A stretch of 57,514 bases of DNA from Myxococcus llanfairpwllgwyngyllgogerychwyrndrobwllllantysiliogogogochensis (lineage in GTDB: Bacteria > Myxococcota > Myxococcia > Myxococcales > Myxococcaceae), in the NCBI RefSeq assembly GCF_006636215.1, contig NZ_VIFM01000043.1, forward strand, positions 1-57,514, read 5' to 3'. Shown here piece by piece: positions 29,257 to 36,549 of this stretch. The position numbers were made by a program, and so were the translations under genes. Below the pieces are notes generated by a model that worked only from the letters and a program-made list of their open reading frames with translations, was not told the DNA's origin and ran no database searches. Position 1 is the first letter of the stretch. Each line of letters opens with the position of its first letter.

Positions 29257-29280
29257 GGGCTCGCCGGACCTCGGGGGCAA

Positions 29281-32200
29281 CTACACGTAACCGACCTTGC
29301 GCGCCTTGGGCGCGCCGGCCGCTGGCACCGGGGGATTCGCCACCGCCGCTGCGGGTGCGGCACCATGGGCCTTGGAGCCATTCACCGCGGCGGGTGCCGG
29401 GGTCGGCAGGGGGTCTTCTTCCGGTTGCGTACTCGCCGCGATGCGGGACACCTGCGTCCCCACGTCGCGGTACTTCGCGTCCATCACCGCCACTCGCTGG
29501 TAGTGGTACAGCGCCTTGCCTGGCTCGCCGTTCGCTTCGTAGGCCGTCGCCAGCTCGAAGCCGAGCGCCTTGGCCGCCTCACCCGTGGCGAACGGGCTCG
29601 CGAGCCCCTCTCGGAAGGTCTCCACCGCCGAGCCGCCGTCGCCGCGCAACAGGTGCAACATGCCCATCATCGTCAGGCAGTCCACCTCGCGCTTGGTGCC
29701 CGCGCAGCCCTGCCGGGCCACCTCGAACTCGTGGAGCGCGTCGTCCAGCAGGCCCATTTCCTTGTAGGCGATGCCCAGGTCGTAGTGCGTGTCCACGTCC
29801 TCGGGCTTCACCACCTTGGCCAGGCCCTTCTTGAACTCGGAGAACACCTCCTCCACCGAGTACTGGAAGTCCTCTTCCGCGGGCGCCGCGGCCGCCGTGT
29901 CGTCGCCCAGGTTGTCGATTTCGCCGGCCAGCTCCGCCGCCAGGTCGAACGCGTCGCGCTCCGCGCCCGCATCCGTCACCGGCTGCACGGAAGGCACCGA
30001 GATGGGCTCCAGCGGCTCCTCTTCGGGCGCCGCCCCACCACTGGCCTCCATCGCCTCCAGCCGCTCCATCAGCTCGGTGGCGCGCGCATGGCCCGGGAAG
30101 GCAATCGACACCGTCTCCAGGATTTCGCGGGCCTCTTCCATCAGGCCCTGGTCCAGGAAGAAGGCCGCCTCGTCGCACTCCTCGGCCGCCGGCTCCTCCT
30201 CGTCACCCTCGCTGGCGCTGTCGGCGACGAGTTCGGCGGACGCCTCCTCGGGCTCCTCCACCGACTCGAAGTCGGGCTCGGCCTGGGACTCCAACCCGAA
30301 GTCGGTCTCGTCCTGGGGCTCTGATTCGAAGTCGGACTCGGCCTGAGGCTCCGAGCCGAAGTCGGTCTCTGGGTCCTCCGTCGGCATGTCGTCCAGCGAC
30401 ACGACGGCGTGCGAGGCAGTGGGCTCCTCTTCCTCGAACGGATCCCCCAGCGAGGGCATGTCCGAGCCCGGCGCCTCCTCCAGCTCGTCGAGCATGGAGG
30501 CATCCAGCGGAGCGATGCCCACCCGCGTGGGCATCTCGTCCACGTCGAGCTGCGCCTCTTCCACGTACACCGGCTGCTTGCGCGTGTTCGGCGCGGCTTC
30601 CTGGAGCAGGGCCCGCGTGGGCGCGCGCACCATCGTCGGAGGCGGTTCGTCCTCGTCTCCGAGCGACAGTGCCGCCATCGACGTCGACGTGGCCTCGTCG
30701 TCCGAGTCCCCCAGCGACAGGCCCTCGTCGCTGGCGTACGACGCATCCAGGTCGGCCGACTCGACGAGCGGCTCGTCCTCCGACGACACGAGGCCGGGCT
30801 CATCCGTCAGCATCAGCCCGTCGTCGTCACTGGAGACGAGCGTCTCGTCCGCGGAGTCCGCGGCCAGGTCTTCCGGCGCGGGCGTGTCGAAGACGTCGTG
30901 CTCACCCGAGGTGATGGCCTCGCCGACGAGCGCTTCCTCACTGACGACGGTGGCGTCCCCGTCGTCGTCGATGACCTCGTCGGAGTCGTTCGAGGGCAGC
31001 GTGGCCAGCGCCAGCTCGTCGCCGGGCGGGTGCAGCAGAGCGTCCTCGGGGGGCGGCGCGACGAGGACCTCGTCGTCGCTGGAGTCCACCAGGATGGCGT
31101 CCTCGCCCACCGACTCCACCACCGTGGCCGACGGCGCCGTCGTCACCGGACCTTCCACGCGCAGCACCGACAGGAACGCCGGCACCTCCGGGTGGGAGGG
31201 GTTCTGCTGGAGGATGGTCGCCAGGTACTGCTGCGCGCGCGTCGAGTCCGCCGCGCGCGTGCACAGTCGCAGCACGTTCAGCAGCTGCTCGGACGCCTGC
31301 GCCGCGTTCCCGGACGCGACGTAGATTTGATACGCCTTCTCGTGCGCATCCAGGTTCTCCGGATCCACGGAGAAGACCTTGCGCAGGTGCTCCAGGGCTT
31401 TGTCGTGGAGCCCGTACTTCACGTAGACGTCGGTCTCCGTGAGCAGCTTGGAGAGCTGCTCTCGCGCCAGTCCGCCCTGCTGCGCGGGCGGCGCCACGGG
31501 AGCCGGAGCGGCCTGGGGCGCGGGCTGCGGCGCGGCGCGAGCGGCGGGCTGCGGCGCGGCGGCGGACTGCGGGGCCTGAGCAGGCTGCGGCGCGGCGGCG
31601 GGCTGCGGCGCGGGCGCACGGCGGGCCAGGAGATCCGGGTCCTGCGGATCCAACACTTCAATCTGCGTCCAGACGGCCTCGGCCTCCGTGGGCCGGCCGC
31701 GCTCCTGGTGGATCTTCGCCAGCTCCTTGTAGACAGACACCGTCTTGGACGTCTGCCCCAGTCCCTGGAACGCCTGGGCCAGGAGCGACAGCGTCTCCAC
31801 GTCGCGGCCGTCCGCCTTGAAGCACACTTGCAGCTTCGCGAGCGCGCGCTTCTGGTCACCGCGTTGCAAGTACGAGGACGCCAGCTCCTTGGCCAGGGGC
31901 AGGTTGTCCGGCTCGAGCGTGGACAGTCGCTCGGCCACGCGGGCCCAGTCGTCGCCACGGCTGTTGCGCTTGAGGTACTCGGCGGCGCGCTTGAACTCCT
32001 GGATGGCTTCGCGCGTCATGTTCTCGCGCGCATAGAGCTCCGCGAGTTTGATCTTCGACGCCACGTTCTCCGGGTCGAGATCCACCATCTTCTTCAAGGT
32101 ATCGAGCGACGACTTGGTGTCGCCCGCCTTGTCGTAGTGGTTGGCGACGATCTGGAAGTACGCCATCGCCTCCGACATCAGCCCGAGCTGCTGGTGAAGC

Positions 32201-32496
32201 TCCGCCAGCTTGAGGTTCACCTCCAGCAGGTTCGGATTGAGCTTGAGGACTTGCTTGTAGAGAGCGACGGCCTTGAGGAAGAACCCGTCGGAGGAGTAGC
32301 TCTCCGCGACCTTCGTGAAGAAGTGCGCCGCCTGGGCGTTGTCGTTCTTCTTGACGTACAGCTCCCCCATCTTCTGGAGGACCCGGATGTCCTTCGGGTC
32401 GACCTCCAGGACCTTCTGGTACTCCTTGATGGCTTTGTCGTAGGCGCCCTTCGCGACGAGCTTCGCGGCGGCTTCGATGATCTTGTTCTTGTCCAT
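29281..32496 (-). CDS. sgmX: SgmX-like TPR protein (MglA effector for type IV pili)
   Basis: 1071 residues from the ATG at 32496 (MDKNKIIEAAAKLVAKG). N-terminal TPRs span about 1-285, then a Pro/Ala/Gln-rich linker (292-332) and two to three more TPRs (345-440). A very acidic Asp/Glu/Ser-rich disordered region fills about 455-770, including the short repeat (S/T)EPQ(A/D)E-(S/T)DF. C-terminal TPRs occupy about 775-815 and 895-1020. This architecture and the gene order pilQ-lipoprotein-roadblock-efp-accB-accC-TPR match what I recall for SgmX of M. xanthus. There SgmX connects the GTPase MglA to type IV pilus extension at the leading pole. No signal peptide: cytoplasmic. Confidence 0.82.
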   Translation of the reverse strand: MDKNKIIEAAAKLVAKGAYDKAIKEYQKVLEVDPKDIRVLQKMGELYVKKNDNAQAAHFFTKVAESYSSDGFFLKAVALYKQVLKLNPNLLEVNLKLAELHQQLGLMSEAMAYFQIVANHYDKAGDTKSSLDTLKKMVDLDPENVASKIKLAELYARENMTREAIQEFKRAAEYLKRNSRGDDWARVAERLSTLEPDNLPLAKELASSYLQRGDQKRALAKLQVCFKADGRDVETLSLLAQAFQGLGQTSKTVSVYKELAKIHQERGRPTEAEAVWTQIEVLDPQDPDLLARRAPAPQPAAAPQPAQAPQSAAAPQPAARAAPQPAPQAAPAPVAPPAQQGGLAREQLSKLLTETDVYVKYGLHDKALEHLRKVFSVDPENLDAHEKAYQIYVASGNAAQASEQLLNVLRLCTRAADSTRAQQYLATILQQNPSHPEVPAFLSVLRVEGPVTTAPSATVVESVGEDAILVDSSDDEVLVAPPPEDALLHPPGDELALATLPSNDSDEVIDDDGDATVVSEEALVGEAITSGEHDVFDTPAPEDLAADSADETLVSSDDDGLMLTDEPGLVSSEDEPLVESADLDASYASDEGLSLGDSDDEATSTSMAALSLGDEDEPPPTMVRAPTRALLQEAAPNTRKQPVYVEEAQLDVDEMPTRVGIAPLDASMLDELEEAPGSDMPSLGDPFEEEEPTASHAVVSLDDMPTEDPETDFGSEPQAESDFESEPQDETDFGLESQAEPDFESVEEPEEASAELVADSASEGDEEEPAAEECDEAAFFLDQGLMEEAREILETVSIAFPGHARATELMERLEAMEASGGAAPEEEPLEPISVPSVQPVTDAGAERDAFDLAAELAGEIDNLGDDTAAAAPAEEDFQYSVEEVFSEFKKGLAKVVKPEDVDTHYDLGIAYKEMGLLDDALHEFEVARQGCAGTKREVDCLTMMGMLHLLRGDGGSAVETFREGLASPFATGEAAKALGFELATAYEANGEPGKALYHYQRVAVMDAKYRDVGTQVSRIAASTQPEEDPLPTPAPAAVNGSKAHGAAPAAAVANPPVPAAGAPKARKVGYV

Positions 32497-32644
32497 CGAG
32501 CGTGGGCTTCCGGAAAGCCGAAACCCCTTGGAACTTCGCGGGTTTCTATCTTCAAAAGGGGGAGAGTCGGAGGCTAACGGAATCCTCCAACGCGGGTCAA
32601 GAAACAGCCCGGCTCCCCCCGGGGCCAGCTCACCTGCTTGCATG

Positions 32645-32661
32645 CCCGCCCCACGGGCGGG
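32645..32661 (-). terminator. hairpin downstream of accC
   Basis: Perfect 7-bp stem CCCGCCC / GGGCGGG with a 3-base loop, 24 bases after the accC stop. It separates the efp-accB-accC unit from sgmX. The 188-bp accC-sgmX gap is otherwise free of genes and should hold the sgmX promoter. Confidence 0.6.
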
Positions 32662-32684
32662 AACGCCACGTAGGCGGACGTGTG

Positions 32685-34070
32685 CTACGGCGTCTCTTCG
32701 ACTGCTTTTTTCAGCCGGCGAGAACCTGTCTCACTGGCCAGGAGACGCTCGACGAAACGCGTGTCGTAGTTGCCTTCCTGGAACGACTCGTCCGCCAGCG
32801 CCGCGCGGTGGAAGGGGATGTTGGTGCGGATGCCTTCCACGACGTACTCGCCCAGCGCGCGCTGCATGCGGCGGATCGCCGTCTCGCGGTCCTCCGCGTG
32901 GACGATGAGCTTGGCCAGGAGGCTGTCGTAGTACGGCAGCACCGTGTAGTTCTCGTAGGCCCCCGAGTCCACGCGCACCCCGTAGCCACCCGGGACGCTG
33001 TAGCCGGTAATCTTGCCGGGCCACGGCGCGAAGGTAATCGGGTCCTCGGCATTGACACGGCACTCGATGGAGTGTCCGCGCATCTGCACGTCTTCCTGCT
33101 TGAAGCGCAGCGGGTGGCCGTAGGCCATGCGGATCTGCTCACGGACCAGGTCGACGCCCATGACGAGCTCCGTCACGGGGTGCTCCACCTGGATGCGCGT
33201 GTTCATCTCCATGAAGTAGAACTCGCCGCGCTCGTCCAGCAGGTACTCGATGGTGCCGACGTTGTTGTAGCGCAGCTTGCGCATCGCCTGGACGGACACC
33301 TCACCCATCCGCTGCCGCAGCTCCGGCGTGAGCGCGGGTGACGGGCACTCCTCGATGAGCTTCTGATGCCGGCGCTGCACCGAGCACTCGCGCTCGTTGA
33401 GGTGGATGACGTTGCCGTGTTCGTCGGCGACAATCTGGATTTCGATGTGGCGCGGCTTCTCCACGTACCGCTCGATGTAGAGGTCGCCGTTGGCGAAGGA
33501 GGCCACCGCCTCCGCCTGCGCGGTGGAGAACGCCTGGGCCAGCGCGCTCGGCTCGCGGACGATTTTCATCCCCTTGCCACCACCACCGGCCGCGGCCTTG
33601 AGGATGACGGGGAAGCCAATCTCCCGGGCGAATGCCTCCGCCTCGCGAGGGTCCTTCACCGTGCCGGGGCTGCCGGGCAACAGGGGCATGCCCGCCTCGC
33701 GCGCCGCCTGCCGCGCACGGACCTTGTTGCCCATCATCCGCAGCATCTCCGGACGCGGACCGATGAAGCGAATCTTGCAGTTCTCACACACCTCGGCGAA
33801 TTCGGCGTTCTCGGAGAGGAAGCCGTAGCCGGGGTGGATGGCGTCCGCGCGGGTGATTTCCGCGGCGGAGAGCAACTGCGGGACGTTGAGGTAGCTCTCC
33901 TTGGACGCTGGCGGGCCAATGCAGACGGCCTCATCGGCGAAGCGGACATGGAGGGCGTTGGCGTCCGCCGTGGAGTGCACCGCCACCGTGGCGATGCCCA
34001 GCTCCCGGCAGGCGCGGATGACCCGCAGGGCAATCTCCCCGCGGTTGGCAATCAGCACCTTCTTGAACAC
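32685..34070 (-). CDS. accC: acetyl-CoA carboxylase biotin carboxylase subunit
   Basis: 461 residues from a GTG (first residues [16 protein letters not shown]). The biotin carboxylase fold is complete: N-terminal domain with [18 protein letters not shown]-grasp domain with the glycine-rich loop [14 protein letters not shown], and catalytic-region residues in RDCS-like [14 protein letters not shown] and [15 protein letters not shown]. It carboxylates the biotin on AccB with bicarbonate and ATP, the first step of fatty-acid synthesis. It follows accB by 67 bp. Confidence 0.96.
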   Translation of the reverse strand: MFKKVLIANRGEIALRVIRACRELGIATVAVHSTADANALHVRFADEAVCIGPPASKESYLNVPQLLSAAEITRADAIHPGYGFLSENAEFAEVCENCKIRFIGPRPEMLRMMGNKVRARQAAREAGMPLLPGSPGTVKDPREAEAFAREIGFPVILKAAAGGGGKGMKIVREPSALAQAFSTAQAEAVASFANGDLYIERYVEKPRHIEIQIVADEHGNVIHLNERECSVQRRHQKLIEECPSPALTPELRQRMGEVSVQAMRKLRYNNVGTIEYLLDERGEFYFMEMNTRIQVEHPVTELVMGVDLVREQIRMAYGHPLRFKQEDVQMRGHSIECRVNAEDPITFAPWPGKITGYSVPGGYGVRVDSGAYENYTVLPYYDSLLAKLIVHAEDRETAIRRMQRALGEYVVEGIRTNIPFHRAALADESFQEGNYDTRFVERLLASETGSRRLKKAVEETP

Positions 34071-34137
34071 GGGGGTGTCTCCTGAAACGGCCGGCTCGGG
34101 CGCGCGCCCCGCGAAAAGCGAAGGCGCGCGCGCCGCG

Positions 34138-34734
34138 TCAAGCCGGCTCGATGCGGAACAGCGCTTGGCCGAACTCCACCGGGCGACCGTTCTCCACGAG
34201 GATCTCGGCCACGCGGCCGGACACCTCGGACTCGATTTCGTTCATCAACTTCATCGCTTCGATGATGCAGAGCACCTGGCCCTTCTTCACCACCGAACCC
34301 ACATCGACGAAGGCGGGCTGATCCGGCGCCGGCGTCCGATAGAAGGTACCGACGAAGGGGCTGGTGACCACGTGGCCCGGCTTCTCCGGCGCCTTCTCGG
34401 CCACGGGGGCCGCGGCGGCCACGGAGTGGGCAGCGGCGACCGGGGCGGCGCGAGGCGCCGACGGAGCCGTGTACTCGACGGCCGGGCCCACCTGGACGGC
34501 CGAGGGGGCCGAGTGGTGGACGATGGTCGTCTCCGGGGCGTGGCCGCGGCGGATGAAGAGCTTCTCTTCCCCGCGCTTCCACACCAGCCTCGTCACGTCC
34601 GAGGCCTCCAGGATGTTGACGATTTCTCGCAGGGCCTCCACGTCCAGGGACGTGTTGCCCGCGTCTCGCGCGCTCGCCGGGGCGGGCGCGCTGGTGGGCG
34701 CGGACGCCCGGGTCGACTTGCGCTTGGTTGCCAT
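34138..34734 (-). CDS. accB: acetyl-CoA carboxylase biotin carboxyl carrier protein
   Basis: 198 residues. The C-terminal biotinyl domain has the site [10 protein letters not shown] with biotin lysine K162. The domain starts near [19 protein letters not shown], which has the AccB thumb sequence. A ~50-residue Ala/Pro-rich linker precedes it, and the N-terminal 30 residues are Lys/Ala-rich. Partner of AccC. It begins 28 bp after efp, so the three form an operon as in many bacteria. Confidence 0.96.
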   Translation of the reverse strand: MATKRKSTRASAPTSAPAPASARDAGNTSLDVEALREIVNILEASDVTRLVWKRGEEKLFIRRGHAPETTIVHHSAPSAVQVGPAVEYTAPSAPRAAPVAAAHSVAAAAPVAEKAPEKPGHVVTSPFVGTFYRTPAPDQPAFVDVGSVVKKGQVLCIIEAMKLMNEIESEVSGRVAEILVENGRPVEFGQALFRIEPA

Positions 34735-34762
34735 TCTCGCGTCCCTCCGAGCGGAGCCTGAG

Positions 34763-35344
34763 CTAGCCCGCGGTGGCGACGCGGGTCAGGTACTTGCCAC
34801 CGTCGCGCGTGTCGATCTTCAGGACGTCACCCTCGTTGATGAACAGGGGCACGTAGACCTCGAAGCCGGTCTCCAGCGTGGCGGGCTTCAGCGCACCAGA
34901 CACCGTGTCGCCGCGCACGCCCGGGTCGCACTTGACGACCTTGAGGTCCACCGAGTTGGGCAGCGTGACGGCAATCGCCTTCCCGTTCCAGAACAGGATG
35001 GTGGCGTCGATGTTCTCCTTCAGGAAGTTCTTCGCGTCGCCGAGTGCCTTCTCGCTGATGAAGGTCTGCTCGAAGTCGCGCTTGTCCATGAAGTAGTAGT
35101 CGTCACCCTGGACATACAGGTACTGCATGTCCTTCTCTTCGATGTCCGGCTTGCCCACCTTCTCGCCGGACTTCAGCGTGGGCTGGAGGACGCGGCCCGA
35201 GAGGAGGCTGCGAATCTTGGTGCGAACGAAGGCGGAACCCTTGCCGGGCTTCACGTGCTGGAACTCGACGATGACGAACGGCTCACCGTCGATTTCGATC
35301 TTCATGTTGTTGTGAAACTCGGACGTATCAATGAATCCGGCCAT
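34763..35344 (-). CDS. efp: translation elongation factor P
   Basis: 193 residues from the ATG at 35344, with an AAGGAG ribosome site. EF-P relieves ribosome stalling at polyproline stretches. Domain I carries the tip loop [10 protein letters not shown] with K35 (Met counted), so this is the lysine type that is normally beta-lysylated by EpmA/EpmB, neither of which is in the window. Domains II and III are intact through [10 protein letters not shown]. Polyproline runs are frequent in nearby proteins such as PilP, the PEGA protein and the TolA-like protein. Confidence 0.97.
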   Translation of the reverse strand: MAGFIDTSEFHNNMKIEIDGEPFVIVEFQHVKPGKGSAFVRTKIRSLLSGRVLQPTLKSGEKVGKPDIEEKDMQYLYVQGDDYYFMDKRDFEQTFISEKALGDAKNFLKENIDATILFWNGKAIAVTLPNSVDLKVVKCDPGVRGDTVSGALKPATLETGFEVYVPLFINEGDVLKIDTRDGGKYLTRVATAG

Positions 35345-35409
35345 GGGGACCGACTCCTTCAGACTCGAAATAGCGGAAGCTTGAAAAGTCGGGGGTGTCT
35401 AGCCCATGC

Positions 35410-35428
35410 CCCCTTCCATGGGAAGGGG
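35410..35428 (-). terminator. second hairpin between the pil operon and efp
   Basis: Perfect 8-bp stem CCCCTTCC / GGAAGGGG with a 3-base loop, 60 bases downstream of the stem-loop at 35472-35495. Together they form a tandem termination region ahead of efp. Confidence 0.6.
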
Positions 35429-35471
35429 AAACCAGTGGAGCGGCGCGTCGTCTGGATGACTGGTTTACAGC

Positions 35472-35495
35472 GAGCGCGGCTACAGCTCCGCGCTC
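35472..35495 (-). terminator. hairpin spanning the stop codon of the roadblock gene
   Basis: Perfect 8-bp stem GAGCGCGG / CCGCGCTC whose 8-base loop holds the stop codon of the roadblock-like gene. It is the probable 3' end of the pilM-to-roadblock transcript. Confidence 0.55.
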
Positions 35496-35842
35496 ACCTT
35501 GGGGGCCGTCACGCGCAGCACATAGCGCCCCTTGCCGTAGTTGCCATCCGCGCGCAGCGCCAGCACCAGGAAGTACTCCGGTGACACCAACCGCATCAGC
35601 GTCAGCACCTTGTCGCTGTTGACGCTGACCTCGCTGACCGTCCCCGTCTTGAGCGTCTCCGCGGCGTTGCGCAGCTGCGTGAGGAGGTTGGCGTACTCCA
35701 CCCAGGCACCACTCAAGTCCAGCTCGCTTGCCTCCTCGCGCTGGAAGGTGTCCACGGAGATGCCGTCGAAGCCCATCACGCTGCAGGCGAGGGCTCCGTC
35801 CACCTGGTTGACCACTGACTCGAGGTGCGTGCGAAAGGACAT
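35480..35842 (-). CDS. roadblock/LC7-like small protein
   Basis: 120 residues with the roadblock fold order: N-terminal helix (FRTHLESVVNQVDGALACSV), strand and hairpin with GFDGISVDTF, long helix (VEYANLLTQLRNAAETLK), and strands VSEVSVNSDKVLTLMRLV and EYFLVLALRADG. Roadblock proteins such as MglB regulate Ras-like GTPases. It is not MglB, which is longer and reads differently. Located after pilQ and a lipoprotein gene (32 bp away) in what looks like the pil operon, it may connect pili to the MglA/SgmX polarity system, but no partner can be named. Confidence 0.8.
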   Translation of the reverse strand: MSFRTHLESVVNQVDGALACSVMGFDGISVDTFQREEASELDLSGAWVEYANLLTQLRNAAETLKTGTVSEVSVNSDKVLTLMRLVSPEYFLVLALRADGNYGKGRYVLRVTAPKVSAEL

Positions 35843-35874
35843 GGGCTCTCAGTGTTCTTGGGCAGCGGCGCCGC

Positions 35875-36513
35875 TCAGGGCGTCACGCACTCGGGGACGG
35901 CGCCATTCTGCCCGCGCGGGTCACACGGCCCCACGCTGGGGCCATGGACATCGCCATCCTTGGGGCACTTGTATTCGGCGAAGCCCACGACCAGCGGGTA
36001 GGAAATCTCGTTCGTCTCCACGTCGCCGCCAGCGACCGTGTGTCCGCGGACCCGCAGAGTCACGAGCACATCGACAACGGCCCCTCCTCCCGCGGTCGCG
36101 GCCAGCAGCGCGTTCTGAGCGTCGCGCGTCAACAGGCCGAGCACCATGGAACCATCCGCATTGCCACGGAAGGTCCCGTAGATGGGAACCGTCGCACTGG
36201 GGATGTTGAGCTCGGGCTCCGTCTGATAGCTGAGCTCGAGTTCGGTGAGATAGACGGCGGTGGAGTCGATATCGGAGACCGGCCCCTCCCCGACGACGAT
36301 GGGCGTGTCGGACAGGTTGGAGGTGACAGTGAGCCCGACGAGGTAGTCACCCGCCAGCGCAAGGTTCAACGAGCCGCTCAGCAACGCCACGTCATCAGGA
36401 ACAGAGCAGTCCTCTTCGGGTGGAGCGGATTGGAGAATCTGGAGCTTCGGGAGGTTGTCGACACAAGACACCGTGCCGAACGCCAGCAGCGCGGCGAGAT
36501 AGATGGGCTTCAT
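35875..36513 (-). CDS. lipoprotein downstream of pilQ
   Basis: 212 residues with signal peptide and lipobox-like TVSC (Cys near 17). The mature part is beta-rich (SGSLNLALAGDYLVGLTVTSN, LTELELSYQTEPELN, VDVLVTLRVRGHTVAGGDVE). It ends in a Cys-containing tail (YKCPKDG, GPCDPRG, PECVTP), as is common in myxobacterial surface lipoproteins. I recognise no family. It starts 36 bp after pilQ, so it is cotranscribed with the secretin and could support PilQ assembly or pilus function. Confidence 0.78.
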   Translation of the reverse strand: MKPIYLAALLAFGTVSCVDNLPKLQILQSAPPEEDCSVPDDVALLSGSLNLALAGDYLVGLTVTSNLSDTPIVVGEGPVSDIDSTAVYLTELELSYQTEPELNIPSATVPIYGTFRGNADGSMVLGLLTRDAQNALLAATAGGGAVVDVLVTLRVRGHTVAGGDVETNEISYPLVVGFAEYKCPKDGDVHGPSVGPCDPRGQNGAVPECVTP

Positions 36514-36549
36514 GAGCGAACGCTCTCCTGCATGAAGAGGCGCGATGCC

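Noticed and set aside
30409..32577. 722-codon plus-strand frame opposite sgmX
   Set aside because: Composition is a shadow of the acidic and TPR coding sequence; no start context and no motif.
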